Shown here piece by piece: positions 1 to 11,037 of a stretch of 64,000 nt of DNA (within the stretch, counting starts at the first letter, position 1; every line of letters begins with the position of its first letter). Made by a program: the position numbers and the translations under genes. The notes below the pieces were generated by a model. It searched no databases. It saw only the letters and a program-made list of their open reading frames with translations, and had not been told where the DNA came from. The DNA is from Culex pipiens pallens (Eukaryota > Arthropoda > Insecta > Diptera > Culicidae): NCBI RefSeq assembly GCF_016801865.2, contig NC_068937.1, positions 33,693,692 to 33,757,691 of the forward strand, given 5' to 3'.

Positions 1-301
1 CTCTTTTTACACCTTAGCTTCCATCCACCCCGGGATTCGAACTGACGACCTTTGGATTGCTAGTCCAACTGCCTACCAGCGACTCCACCGAGACAGGACC
101 CAGGGAGACGAATCCTACACCTGGACTGAGCTAACGACCTAACCTTTAGGTTAGTCCGGGGCCAACATTTACTTCCCGTCCGACGGAAGGCGTGATCAGA
201 CAAATCTCGTCTCAAAATTTGCCACCGGGACCTTCTGGGATCGAACCCAGGCCGACTGGGTGAGAGGCAACCACGCTTACCCCTACACCACGGATCCCGG
301 C
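1..301 (-). mobile_element. Twin-like SINE (two tRNA-related regions)
   Basis: Read on the minus strand there are two tRNA-like segments. The first, near 225-300, has an A-box-like GTGGTGTAGGGGTAAGCGTGG and a B-box-like GGGTTCGATCCC. The second, near 25-95, has GGAGTCGCTGGTAGG and CAGTTCGAATCCC. A short non-tRNA segment separates them. This dimeric layout is what is known for the Twin SINE family of Culex pipiens; family membership is my inference from layout. The element is cut by the window start, so its 3' tail is not visible. It is not a functional tRNA pair, because no cloverleaf with complementary acceptor arms is apparent. Confidence 0.75.
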
Positions 302-1604
302 TATCTTTTACTTATTAAATAATCCAAAAAACCCGATTACTAAATAAGGAAAAGAGGCAAAATTCCTAGAATTTAGGAATTTGATACTTTTTTTATAGGG
401 AAAAGTTTATAAGACCACCCTAACAAATTCACTAGTTGTCCAACTATGTATTTTTAAATGCACTTAAAGAGATTGATGGGATGGCTGTCTCTGCAATCAG
501 AATAATAAAAAAAATGGTGCTATGGACAAAGTTGCCTGGAAAATTTATTTTTTTGAAACACCCTAATCGAGAACCACCCTAACTTTCAACTGAGCCAAAT
601 GTTTCCCCCTCCAAAACAAACGAATTACCTGCTGCTGCTGCGTTTCGTGATCTTAACGGACTGTCGACCTGGTATCAACTTGCACAAACTCACTAACAGC
701 CACTGGATGTTCGCTTGATTGAACTTGTTAAAAAAAAGAACCTTTTCGTAGCGATGATCGCCGCGATCTAAGCTGTTTCTGCGGACGTATCCCTAAGAGT
801 AGGGTTTCCTGTTTGGGGGAGTTCTAAACCAGAACCTACTCATACACAGCTGGATTCAACTGGAAACTGATTAAGATTTTAGCCCCTCCCTCTTAAAAAA
901 AGAACAACCCCCGCATCCAGCTCGAGAAAGGACGTGCTGACTGAGTCATGAGTGACCCACCCACTGCAGACGGTTGGGAGTAAAATGGGCTCGATTTGGG
1001 ATGGGAGGTAAGATGTTGACGTATAAATTTCATCGTGTCATAGTGGTTGAAACTGTAAAGGCGTAAACGTGTACGGTTGAGGATTTTTGGATCAATTTTT
1101 GTTTAGAATTTTTCATATTTTTTCAAATTTATTTTATGTATGGTAGTAAGTATCAAAATGTTCAAATGTAGTATCCTTACAAAGTACGTAAGTGAGTATA
1201 AAAATGATGACTAAGTGCTTAAATATCAATTAGCATACCAACAAAATTCTCATGAAAACCCACTGGTTTTGTAATCTTATCAAATTAATACGAAACTCAA
1301 AACCCAATTCTTGACTCATGAATCATGATGCGGTTTATCTCATATTTTATTTTACCACTTCCTTCAGTTTAATTTTAATTTCAGCGCATGCTCAATTCGA
1401 GGGGAAGCATGAGCAATGGGATTCCCAGAAATATGGGGTATTTTTCTTTAAACTCGAAATATCTTAATTCGAAAATGTCTAATTTTCGAGGTATGGAACC
1501 ACCCTAACGAAATTCAAAAATGTAGCAGGAAATTCAATGATTTTATTTAAAGAGCTGTTTTTGACAATTGTTTGGTTTAGTTTGAGGTTTTCAATTTTTC
1601 TTAT
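302..1604. other. Intergenic DNA, no gene seen
   Basis: Mixed AT-rich sequence. A slightly GC-richer stretch at 600-1010 holds a short CTG run and no convincing exon. The phrase ACCACCCTAAC recurs near 413, 573 and 1499, suggesting degraded repeat fragments. Confidence 0.4.
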
Positions 1605-1830
1605 TTAAAATTGTCCGGGGAACACGATGGTGATAAAAAAAAACAAAAACGTGAAATTGATCAAAACCACATTTTAAAACTTGAACGAAAAAAAAATATT
1701 GCGGGAAACTTGATATTTTACTTCCATCGAATTCTTTGGACAATTTCCCACAAAATGAAACCAAGAGAAAGTGCTTGTGCTATCTTAAATGGGGTATGTG
1801 CCAAAACCTTAGATCTGAAATGGTTGAGCA
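1605..1830 (+). repeat. Fragment of the 45.6-46.7 kb foldback family
   Basis: The stretch beginning AATTGTCCGGGGAACACGAT matches the right arm of the foldback element near 46264, and continues with the same order of landmarks (an A-rich run, then a GAATTC-TTTGGACAATTT block, then a block resembling the cysteine-free 'AAAATG' segment there). It is a truncated, diverged copy with only one arm. Confidence 0.6.
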
Positions 1831-2248
1831 CACTTAAATAATTGCTAGTCTTTACTAATTTCAAGCCATCTCGTGTGTAGTGGTTTCACCCAAAGTTTCT
1901 CGACTTAGTGGTCTGGCTAAAAGCACGATAAGCTTAGAAAGTCGCACGAAATGCTGGTTCTTTTTTCATAAGTTCTTCGTACTTCCGCGAAAGAGGGTGC
2001 GCGTTCGCAGCAGTGAAAGCAACGAGTTGACCATAGTGAGTGTATTTTTGTAGTTTGCAAGCAGAATCGAGACTTAATTGAAATAGGAACAGACTGACCG
2101 GTTTTGTGGCGGGAAAGTAGTGTGAGGTAAATATCAATTTTCAGCGATTCCCCAAGAAAACTGCATGATCCGAAATACTTGGCCGAAAAAAAATAAAACC
2201 CTTTTTTTTTTGTTTGGGCTTTAGTGTGACCTACACCGTGTTAAAGTG
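1831..2248. other. Intergenic DNA, no gene seen
   Basis: No splice-flanked coding segment or recognisable element was found. An open frame on the minus strand (1934-2137) has no recognisable domain and is treated as chance. Confidence 0.35.
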
Positions 2249-2463
2249 CCGTCATCTGGGGTGAATCGGGACTACAGTCTGAATAGGGACAGCAGTGTTT
2301 AGAGCACTTAAAGGTTTTAAATTTGGAAATGAATGTACACATTTTGTTGGTCTGAGTCTGTTCTATCCGAAACCAACCAGAAAAATCAAAATATTGAGCT
2401 CTAACATGGCTAAAACTACTGTCCCAATTCGCCCCATGTGTCCCAATTCACCCCAGTTGACGG
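2249..2463. mobile_element. Short TIR element (MITE), about 215 bp
   Basis: Left end CCGTCATCTGGGGTGAATCG and right end TTCACCCCAGTTGACGG are imperfect inverted copies. Related left ends occur near 14582 and 25336 (AACTGGGG followed by ACTACAGTCT or ATTACAGTCT), so this is a dispersed family. There is no coding capacity, which fits a non-autonomous DNA transposon. Superfamily is not assignable from the ends alone. Confidence 0.6.
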
Positions 2464-2682
2464 TGGTTCAAAAAAGCCCATTTTCGTAAATTTTCGCATT
2501 TTTTTTTTCAAAAAATCATAACTCCGCTCCATTTTAACTGATTTTAGCTGTCTTCGACCCAAATAAATGGTAATTAGTTGGCCTTTCAAGGAAAAATAGT
2601 TTGAGGACCTGATAATCCAGCCTTACATTTGAAAAGGTCGTATGAAACTTTGAAGAACTGTTTTGTCAGAAAACATTTTTAT

Positions 2683-2795
2683 CGGGACTCGTGGTGTAGG
2701 GGTAAGGGTGGTTTCCTCTCACCCAGTCGGCCTGGATTCGATCCCAGAAGGTCCCGGTGGCATTTTTCGAGACAAGATTTGTCCAGGTAGGCCAC
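2683..2795 (+). mobile_element. Twin-like SINE, 5' part only
   Basis: Same head as the element at 1-301 in the opposite orientation: GTGGTGTAGGGGTAAGGGTGG followed by a B-box-like GGATTCGATCCCAG and the shared sequence GGTCCCGGTGGCATTTTTCG. It stops before the second tRNA-like region, so it is a partial copy. Confidence 0.7.
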
Positions 2796-3465
2796 TCATG
2801 TCGGGAAAGTCGGGAAAAAGTCGGCAATTTATCAAAATCCTCCAAAAATCGGGAAAAGTCTGGAATTTGTGATTTTTTGTCAATAAGTCTGGAACCCCAA
2901 GCATACTTGTATGCACATTATGTTCTACCTCGTGAATAATTCTGTAATATTTTGTACAATTTTTAAATTAAATTCACTAAATTCAATTCTTTAGAAACTC
3001 ACTTTAAATTTTAGTTTCCTTTCACTATTTGTATGTATTTGAGAAAGAAAAGGCTATTTAAGACATTAAAAATCCTAATAAATATTGGATGCAGAAAAAA
3101 ATATTAGGGGAAATACACCCTTTCTCAGCCTATTTCTATTATCGGCCTATCAGCACTTTGATCATGAATTACAGCTTTCATAAAGTGATTTTGACTGTTC
3201 CATAGTAACAAATAGCTCAAATAAACGTGAGCAAGCAACTCCCCATTGTTGATTTATCGAAAATTGTTGATTTAATAGCGGAAAACTGTAGAGCGAAAAA
3301 TTTGATTTGATTTTTTTTGGTATCTTTTGAATTATTCTGCCGATTTTTTTATTACCTTTTTTGACAAAAACTCAATTTCCCAAAATCCGTATTTTTTTGT
3401 ATTTCGAGATTTTTTTTATATGTTTTAGGTGACAAAACCCGCATCTTTTAAGCCATTGAGAAGTA
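2796..3465. other. Dispersed-repeat DNA between elements
   Basis: AT-rich. Near 3110 the phrase AGGGGAAATACACCCTTTCT resembles the end of the element at 54075-55009. The segment just before 3464 (TGTTTTAGGTGACAAAACCC) matches the sequence left of 34200, so the same host repeat flanks both copies of the MITE described next. Confidence 0.45.
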
Positions 3466-4395
3466 CCGTAAACCGGGGTGACTTTGATAGGATTTCAATT
3501 TGTTTTTAGAATATTTTCCAACAGGTAAGGTTTTTCTTAAGATTATTATTTTTAAAACATGTACTGGGGTAGGCCACACAAAGTCCATGCATTATTTCGG
3601 AAAAAAAAGTTTTTTCAATAGTGTTTAGAAAAATAGTTACGTTAAAAATTATTAGTTTGAATTCCGGGGTGACTTTGATAGTCATAGTTTTTCTTGTTAA
3701 AATCATATTTAAGATGTTCAAACTTCATTTGTACGTTAAATGTACCATCACTAAAGTAGCTGATATAGTATTTAAGAAAAAAAAAATGTTTATATTTAGT
3801 TAACTAAGTGTATAAGCTTTTAAGCAAAATACATATAAATTTTAGGTAAAATTGTTAAAAAGTCGGAATTTTGCCTGAAATTTGTTAAAACTAGTTTTGT
3901 TTATAAAATCATCGATTTATATTGCATTTTATACTGAATTCGAAGCACGAATCACAATTTTTCACATTTTACATGAAATTTGTTCAACTGAAATCGCCTA
4001 TAAATTTTGAGAGTTTTTATAATTGTGTTTCAAAAACACATATTATTTATTTTTGACAAACTTTTTTAACCTTCTCCTAATGGAAAATTGTCCAAAGAAT
4101 CCGAAAATTCAATCCGTTTTCCGATTAAAAATCATGTTCATTGAGAAAATCATGACACTTTGAGAAGTTTAACATAATGACATTCATCAACATTTTCTTA
4201 ACTATAGTTAACTAACATTTTAAACTTGTCAAAATTTTATGAAAAGTTCTTCTTGAGGTACTTTGAACACTTCTCTACCACGGTCAGTATGTTTCTAAAC
4301 CGTTCCTTACGTATTTTAATTGTACTCTTCATTTTGCGGAAAAATCGCAAACCTATCAAAGTAACCCCGGCTATCAAAGTCACCCCGTTTTACGG
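3466..4395. mobile_element. TA-flanked TIR element, family 1 copy a
   Basis: The ends are near-perfect inverted repeats: CCGTAAACCGGGGTGACTTT at left and AAAGTCACCCCGTTTTACGG at right, each next to TA. Internal subterminal copies of the GGGGTGACTTTGATAG motif (near 3665) and ATCAAAGTAACCCCGG (near 4356) give a doubled inverted repeat. It is about 930 bp with no ORF. A second copy lies at 34200-35328. The TA target duplication suggests a Tc1/mariner-type mover, which is inference. Confidence 0.8.
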
Positions 4396-5074
4396 TATGG
4401 ACAAACATTCTTCAACCGAATTATGATTTTTTGGAAAAATTGTGATTTTTGGAAAAGATCGAATTTCCACGTATTAATTTTGTTTAACCAATTTTATATG
4501 TAAAATTGAATTTGCAATCAAAAACTAGTTTATTTTTTTGATAAAGCGCCCCGTTTTCAAGATAAAGCCCCCGAAAGTATGATTTCAGCGAAATATTTGC
4601 AGTTTTTCGATTTTTAAAAATAGTGACCGTGAATGATCAATACCATTTTTTTTAAAGTTCAGAAAATTTGCTATAAAATTGTCTAAGATACATTGAAGAT
4701 TGGACCTCTGGTTGCTGAGATACAGTGTCTTAAAGAAAACAGAAACAGGAAAATTTAAGTTTTCTAAGCGTCATCCAAACAACCCACCATTTTCTAATGT
4801 CGATATCTCAGCAAATAATGATCCGATTTCCAATGTTAAAATATGAAACATTTGTGATTTTCCGATCTTTTTGAAAACGATACTTTAAATTTGTTTGACT
4901 AACATTTCAAAAGGGCCAATTTTTAAATATTACTTAAACAAAATCTTATCATGCTGAGAAATTTACCTTTGTTTTGCTTTCTTAGCTTTGCAGATACGGG
5001 ATTTGGTTGCTGAGAAATGGCTATGCAAAGATAAAAAACAGTACAAATTTGGTTGTCTCGGTATTGCCCAATTA
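4396..5074. other. AT-rich repeat-derived DNA
   Basis: Contains phrases shared with other parts of the window (for example the block near 4560-4790 resembling 56300-56800 in reverse). No exon seen. Confidence 0.4.
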
Positions 5075-5721
5075 ACGTCATGATTCGAAATCCGGACACT
5101 TTGTACCATATCATTTTTGTTACAGCTGGCAAAAATCATGTAATAAGTTAGAAATGTAGAAATATCATATTTAACATATTTACATTTAAAGAGAATGCAT
5201 GCAAAATATGTTTTTTCTAACCATTTTTCCTCAGAATTTGAAAATTAAAATGACTTGTGCTTCGAATCCCGGACACTGATAAAAGTTGATTCGAAATCCG
5301 GACACTTTTGATTCGAATTCCGGACACTCGATTTTACTCATGAATCGCACAAATTTGGGCCTAAATTTTAGTGAATGGCATTCTTTAGGTCTCAAATAAG
5401 ATGTTAACATCAAAACAATCGATATTTTGTATAAATAATTGGTAGAATTTAAGGAAATCAGAACCAAAAATTTCTGCTTTGCCTTCCCGGTACTTCTAAC
5501 GCCTATGAAATATTTCACCAGAAATGTTCCACAGTTTTGGTAATCACATGATTTAATTTAATTTAATTGTTTTAGCATTGGCCACAGCGTCCAAACATAT
5601 TTGAAATGAAAGTTGATGTTAGAATTCATCAAATAGCACAGTTTAAACAATAATTATGCGAACTAATATCCACATAATTGATAAAACAAGATGAAGTGTC
5701 CGAGAATTCGAATCATGACGT
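5075..5721. mobile_element. TA-flanked TIR element, about 650 bp
   Basis: Left end ACGTCATGATTCGAAATCCG and right end GAATTCGAATCATGACGT are inverted repeats flanked by TA. The motif TTCGAAATCCGGACACTT is repeated three more times near 5257-5335, so the left half has subterminal repeats. No ORF of note. It sits about 300 bp upstream of gene A's first supported exon and could influence its expression (inference). Confidence 0.7.
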
Positions 5722-6001
5722 TAGCCCTTGTTTTTTGATCACTCGGGAAATAATTGTCCGATTTTTAATGATAAAAAAATGTTGCCTATTTTCAATAAAA
5801 AAATATTTCGATATTTTATTTGCTTTGATAACCAAATATTAAAAAAATATTATTCTACAACTCCGACCTCTTTAAAGATTTTAAACTCGTACTTCCGCTT
5901 CTCAGGATTTGTCGAATCTGACTCAGTCTCCGGCTTCGGGTCATCGAAAAGTGCCAACTTTAGTATTACTCTTGAAAGACGTGGATATGAACGATCTCAA
6001 T

Positions 6002-6022
6002 CCTACTTTTCTTCTTTTACAG
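6002..6022 (+). promoter_or_regulatory. 3' splice acceptor before gene A start exon
   Basis: A pyrimidine-rich tract ending TTCTTCTTTTACAG precedes the exon that carries the likely start codon. It implies at least one upstream, probably non-coding exon. I could not place that exon or the promoter in the 6 kb to the left. Confidence 0.55.
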
Positions 6023-6069
6023 ACTGCCTCTTGAAGTTAGAGCATGTTACTAGTAGCATAAGCCACATC

Positions 6070-6291
6070 ATGAGAAACCCATCATCGAACCTCCTGGTTA
6101 CCTTTTGTGTGGCGCTACCGCTGGGTATCCTTGCGAATGTAGTCTCGGGTATCGCCGTGTTCAACCTTGGAAAAGAGGTTGTGTCTGGTATCAATAAAAC
6201 ATGGGGCCTCGTCGAAGATTTTAGCAAACCGGATCTGATTCTACAAAACATGTACCACATCAGCCGTAAGATCGAAGATACTGAACATCAG
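6070..6291 (+). CDS. Gene A coding exon 1 (signal peptide)
   Basis: 74 codons ending ...TEHQ at donor CAG|GTAAGA, phase 0. Hydrophobic residues 8-28 form the likely signal peptide; the rest (KEVVSGINKTWGLVEDFSK) is amphipathic. Bases 6023-6069 of this exon would be 5' UTR. Intron 1 is 60 bp (6292-6351). Confidence 0.8.
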
Positions 6292-9200
6292 GTAAGACTG
6301 TTCCTTGCGGTTTGATTCGTTCTCCTACTTTTTTTTTCACCGACCTCTCAGATCCTTCTCGAGTCATCCTTGGCTAAGCTGCTCAAACAGTTTGGAAACA
6401 GCGCCAAGCTGGAGCCTACCCTCCAAGAACTCGCCGAACATCTGTATTGGATCAGCGGTCAGGAACGAATCATGCGATCGTTCGCGGATTCCGAGCAGCA
6501 GCCCGAACGGCATGAGCTGGAATCGTTTGCAGACAGCATCGTGGCACAGGATGCCAACAGCGTCCAGGAGCGGTTGTCGCGGATGGAGCTGCTGGTGCTG
6601 GGATCGCAGGATTTGCCCTTGCGGAAGCTCGGCTCGCTGGAATTGATGTTTCAGGCTATGAAAGTAAGTCGACTGTGGTGGGATTTGCAGCATGAGTCAG
6701 TAACAGTGCGATTGTTGTTTTTCGAGGAATTTAACATATCAATGGCTTTATGGTTATTTGTTATCTCAATTTCTGAGAAGATGAGAGTCTGGCAACACTG
6801 CCCGGACGTGGTCTTGCTGGAAGTCGCGCTCGATTCTTTTCGTTTTTTTACCGTTTATATTCGGGTTTTCGGATCAAAAAGTGTTTTCATTGCCGAAAAA
6901 GTGTTCCGTCCATTCGGGAAAGATGGAGTTTTTGCTGAATTCCGTCAGATAAGTGCATTATTCAGTGAATTTGTTTTGGTTCTTGGAATGGCGTCGCTGA
7001 GCTCTGAAACATCTTTTCGATGCATTTCAGTTGTATTAGTGTACGCCACAGCGGTGGGAAGCTTTTGGTTCATCTATGTGTGTATTGGTTTGTCGATGAC
7101 GGGACGCGACGAGAGAGAGAGAGAGAGGTGTTGATGTTGTTGTAGCGGCTGGGCGAGCGGGAGAAGTGCTTTTTGTGAAGAAGAGTGTACAGGGTTGTTG
7201 ACTCTGGTTGTGCGGGGAGGAGAAGGGGCGAGTGAAGTGAAATGAGAGAGAAAGCTTGGCGGTGTGGCCTTTTTTGCCGAAATTGTGTTGAAAGCGCTCC
7301 CCGCTTTAGCTTTAGAGAGAGAGGAGCTTGGTGTTGGTGCTCATTATCTGCTGTCATCATGCCGCGCTGTGTCGTCATCGTCATCATCGTCATCCGTCTC
7401 TGGCAGAGTGTGAAGGCGGTCGAACCAACAGTGCCGATGTATTGGTGTAACATTCTCGGTGAGTTCGCTCCATGTTGAGCACACACTTAGGTATCTGATG
7501 CACAACGATCAGACCCAGTCAGTTCATTTCGAGTTCTGAAACGGAATCTGATTAGGTTCCGTTTCAGAATTCGTATTGAATTGACAGAGATCTCCTATGT
7601 GTGAATGTCGTTGAAAGAAGGGATTGGGATTTCAAAGCTCGATGTCACCTATTCAGCAATTTGTTTATTTTGATTATTTCGTTCGAAAAAAAATGTGAGG
7701 ACTTTCCATTATATTTGATATGTATATTATATGTATATTTAATATGCTGATTAAACCCATTACCCATAAAAAAATAACTAATTATAATTTTTGAATCGGT
7801 CGTATTAATTCAACTTATAACTCTTACATTTAAATAAAATAAATAAATAAATAAATAAATAATTAATATTTACTCTGCATCGCTGTAAGAGTTTAAAATC
7901 AAGATTCCAACTATGCGTTAAATCATTTATAACCTCGAATTCCGCTTAAACACATAATAATTTAAAGGAAAATATAAAATATAAATTACTCTTACAGTCG
8001 GTAGCTTGAGTTTAACAGCAGACATGTTAAAACTGTGTTTAATCAGCATTGCTTTTACAGGAATGAATGGTTAGTTTAGTAATACTACAGTCAATTTAAT
8101 CATACACGGCTTCGTCGCGTTATATCTGCCGTGGCTTAAAATATAAAAAAATAAATCATGCATCTTTTATACTATACAGTCACAAGTATAAGTTTAATAA
8201 TAAAAAAACTAACTCTACTTGATTCGCCCGCAATACCTTTCGGGGTATATCCTAGGGTTCTACCTCTCCTACTAACATTGAGTCCAAAACCACCCTACAA
8301 ACATCTATACCACTAAGGTGACGTAGGGGTCCCTGCGCACTTTAGATAGGTGTTACTAACATTCCTTCATTTCCCCGAGGATAGCTTGGACCCGGCGTGG
8401 ACCCCCTTATGCCCTGGGCTGTATTACACACTCATCAAAAGATGAAGACATGGTATCTCCCGTGTTGGATTATTGTTCCGGATGAGGGTCTAACACAACC
8501 AGACCAAACAGTGGGATAAGCGTTGTGGAGCCTTCCGGTGGTGGGGCGTCCTCCAAATGCTAATGCTAATGCTAATGCTAATTTGTTATCTCAATTTCTG
8601 AGAACTCCAGAAATACTTCTAAAATTCTTATGTAGGTTCATAGAACGCTTTTATCTTAAAAGAATGTTGACGCAAAGCTTTGTGCGTTTCCTGTTCTGGT
8701 CCACTTCTGGACTGAAGAACGTCATATCACTTATCAGCGTAGTAATACTCCGTAGTCGATGCCTTTCGAGATCCGGCTTCAAAAAAGTACGTCAGATCTT
8801 CAAACTCGATTCGTTGTGATTAGTAAAAGTCCGATTATTGCAACTCTGGTTTGTTCAACACAGACATCCGAGGCCACAATATGTAACCTGAAATTGTCGG
8901 CGCAGCAGGTTCTGTACGAACTGTTCAATGCCATCGCGATCGCTGATCTCAAGGGCTACAGCATGATGCAGTACTCCTGGATGTTACTGAAGGCGTACGG
9001 CAAGGGTGAGTTTATCGATTACCGTGAAAAACACACAATACGAGAATGGTTTTCACTCGTCGTAGGTAACTTCATCGCCGAGGCCAATTTAATGCGGTGG
9101 AGATTCGAGGATCGTACCAACCAAGCTCAGCAGTTGCTACAGCAGATCATGAAGCAAGCTAGTGGTGAGTACTGGCGCTGTGATCCGGAGCGAAAACAGC

Positions 9201-10431
9201 ACAAGGAGGGGGAAACCTTCGTTCAGATCACCCGGCTGTTGCAGGGTTACGTGGAGAACGAGGTAAACTTGAACACGAACGATTCGTGCAGGAAAGATTG
9301 CGCTTATTATAGCTCGGATGTCAAGCAAGCGCAGTGCAAGAAGGGTATGTACTGCACGAAGCAGCTCGTGTGCTCCGGCAAGATCTATGAATGCGAATTC
9401 ATCGATTCGCACATGTGGATCTGCCCGGCGACTTACAACAGTAATCGTCGGTATGAGTACATTGAATACGAGAACGGAATGGTATTCGGACAGAAGAAAA
9501 CCTGCAGCCGCGGAACTACCAAGGTGGAATCATGGTGGCGCTGGCTGATCTGGCATTGCAGTAACTGCTTCTGTCTGTGCGACGACGCCAAGCATTCCGA
9601 TCGGTACATCAATATGCGCGAGTCGGTGTCCGACCTTAAAAATAACAAGTAAGCCTTCACAAGGGTTTTTTAAGATTCATCAACTAACCATTGATATCTA
9701 CTATCAGGGTCGTCACCGGCATGCGCTTCGTAAAGAAGAATCGCATCATCCACTTGATCGTTCAGCAAGGTCGTCTGCTGCCACGAAGACAGATCGACAA
9801 TGGCACGCTGGAGTGGGTAGAACCACACAACTACAACTTGCTTTCGACGAATGTTCGTGTCGGTCGTGATTACCACACTCTGAACCGTAAAACCCGCAGC
9901 TTGGATCTGGACGATCTGTACGTGCCTCAAGGATACGTATTGACTGGGGTTCGCTTCCGATTGTTGGACAACCATCTCAACCTGGAGATTCGGATGACCG
10001 AGATAGACTTCGCTACGGGTCAGTTGACAGATCCCGACAAGAGTATCTGGATCGGTAACGACAATACAGAGCGCACCGTTAATAAAAGGTGAGATCATCT
10101 TCAACATCTTGATCAGACATCAACGCTAACCCTGCCCCATTCAAACAGAACCGAACTCGAGCTGGATCGACCGCATGTGCCGCTTCTATCGATCGTCAAG
10201 TCGCTCCCTGATTCCGCCAGTAACCAGTTTATCCAATTCCGTGCGAGTGATCGCAACATGGACGCCGCCCAGACCACGGTTCCGTTCTTCGATGCTCAGC
10301 CAGTGGTCCCAGTGAGGCCCGTTCCCCTGTCCGGAGCTGGACTGTTCCACAAAGGTCGACCCGGGTTCGGTGGCTTTGTCGCACCCATGGTTATGACGTA
10401 CGACTTTGGTCCGCACATATTGGCTCCGTAA
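6070..10431 (+). CDS. Gene A: secreted Cys-rich protein, six exons
   Basis: Joined coding exons: 6070-6291, 6352-6663, 8864-9005, 9066-9648, 9708-10088, 10149-10431, giving 640 residues and a TAA stop. All introns are GT-AG and phases agree. Residues 1-30 look like a signal peptide or signal anchor (MRNPSSNLLVTFCVALPLGI). Residues 75-178 are polar and probably helical. Residues 226-420 hold 13 cysteines with the pattern WRC, CxxxC, YC, VC, EC, WIC and a final CSNCFCLC. Residues 420-640 lack cysteine and are rich in basic and beta-forming residues. I recall insect proteins of this kind under a domain of unknown function (perhaps DUF4803), but cannot verify it. The start was chosen for the hydrophobic leader; the frame is open upstream to the acceptor at 6022. 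A truncated paralogue lies at 26655-28142. Function unknown. Confidence 0.85.
6352..6663 (+). CDS. Gene A coding exon 2 (helical region)
   Basis: 104 codons beginning ILLESSLAKLL after acceptor CTCTCAG and ending FQAMK at donor AAA|GTAAGT, phase 0. Rich in Leu, Glu, Gln and Arg with no cysteine, so probably alpha-helical. No counterpart of this exon is visible near paralogue B. Confidence 0.85.
6780..8581 (+). mobile_element. LINE-like insertion in gene A intron 2
   Basis: The host sequence ATTTGTTATCTCAATTTCTG (continuing AGAA, 23-24 bp) occurs at 6757-6779 and again at 8582-8604, an exact target-site duplication bracketing about 1.8 kb. The right end is a short tandem tail (GCTAAT, about four units), as expected for target-primed reverse transcription on the plus strand. 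The insert has a GC-rich 5' half with a GA run near 7110-7130 and a GC-rich block at 8220-8580, but no reverse-transcriptase ORF. I infer an ORF-less, LINE-mobilised element. Clade not determined. Confidence 0.85.
8864..9005 (+). CDS. Gene A coding exon 3
   Basis: 47 codons plus one base: begins TSEATICNLKLSAQQVLYEL after acceptor TTCAACACAG and ends LLKAYGKG across donor G|GTGAGT. The last 20 codons (LKGYSMMQYSWMLLKAYGKG) match the first exon fragment of paralogue B. An alternative acceptor slightly upstream in the same open frame cannot be excluded. Intron 3 is only 60 bp (9006-9065). Confidence 0.75.
9066..9648 (+). CDS. Gene A coding exon 4 (13-cysteine module)
   Basis: Begins NFIAEANLMRWRFEDRTNQA after acceptor CGTCGTAG and ends SDLKNNK across donor AA|GTAAGC. 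Carries 13 cysteines, aromatic-rich segments (HMWICP, WWRWLIWHC) and the basic end SDRYINMRES. All 13 cysteines recur in paralogue B exon 2, which argues for a disulphide-bonded fold. Only 3 bp shorter than the B exon. Confidence 0.85.
9708..10088 (+). CDS. Gene A coding exon 5
   Basis: 381 bp encoding VVTGMRFVKKNRIIHLIVQQ to ...DNTERTVNKR, with acceptor CTATCAG and donor AAAAG|GTGAGA. Exactly the same length as the B exon, with about 20 amino-acid differences in 127. Alternating hydrophobic residues suggest a beta-rich domain (inference). Confidence 0.88.
10149..10431 (+). CDS. Gene A terminal coding exon 6
   Basis: 283 bp after acceptor TTCAAACAG, encoding TELELDRPHVPLLSIVKSLP to ...YDFGPHILAP then TAA. 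Proline-rich middle (QPVVPVRPVPLSGAGLFHKG). Same length as the B exon. Confidence 0.88.
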
Positions 10432-10486
10432 GATGAGACGGAGGCTGCAGTATAGTGACAGCAGTGTTTATGTCACAATTTCTTTG

Positions 10487-10492
10487 AATAAA
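10487..10492 (+). promoter_or_regulatory. Poly(A) signal of gene A
   Basis: AATAAA lies 56 bp after the stop codon, followed by T/GT-rich sequence at 10515-10560, as expected for a cleavage and polyadenylation site. Paralogue B has no AATAAA at the matching distance. Confidence 0.65.
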
Positions 10493-10559
10493 AAGTATGG
10501 ATAGAAGCATGTATTTGGTGTCATTTGTCGATCTTGTTTTATTTTTGTTTTCTGGATTA

Positions 10560-11037
10560 TTGGAGTTTGACTTATATTTTTGTTTGATGACTTTATTGAG
10601 AGACGATCGTTACTTTTTTTTTTTAAATTTGCTGTCCCGTCACAAACGGGAAAAATTGTCCAGCATATTTTTGTTCTTGAATCTCAAAGTACCTACCTAC
10701 CTACCTATACCTATGTACCTGTTTGTAATTTAATTTTTGTTAAAAGTGCAAAATTGGTCATTCTCTATCTCAGTACAGGCAGCTCAACGGCAGCCAACAT
10801 CAGCTGTCAATTACGGAACCAAAATAAAGCAACCGTGCACTGTTGCACAGTACAAACACTGCAAACTGCAAAAACGGAAAGAGCCTTTTTTTTGTTGCTG
10901 TAAAATATTACCAAGAGTGTAGCAGTACCATCAGTACAACCCTCTGCCGCAAGAACGGCAGACAGAAAAGATGAATTCGCCAATATTTTAGCGTGCCATA
11001 ATTATGGTTGGCTTATCTTCTCGCGCTACGCCTCGAC
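10560..11037. other. Gene A downstream DNA, no gene seen
   Basis: Includes a short CTAC-rich simple repeat (10691-10715) and a slightly GC-richer stretch at 10770-11037 without a usable ORF. Confidence 0.4.

Noticed and set aside
1..301. tRNA genes on the minus strand
   Set aside because: Pol III box-like motifs are present, but two heads in tandem, poor stems and repeated copies elsewhere indicate a SINE.
6370..7134. A 254-codon gene
   Set aside because: Only its first 98 codons are gene A exon 2; the rest runs through the donor at 6664 into the intron and the LINE-like insertion.
8759..9652. A single-exon gene of 297 codons
   Set aside because: It merges gene A exons 3 and 4 through a 60 bp in-frame intron and extends into intron 2; paralogue B shows the intron is real.
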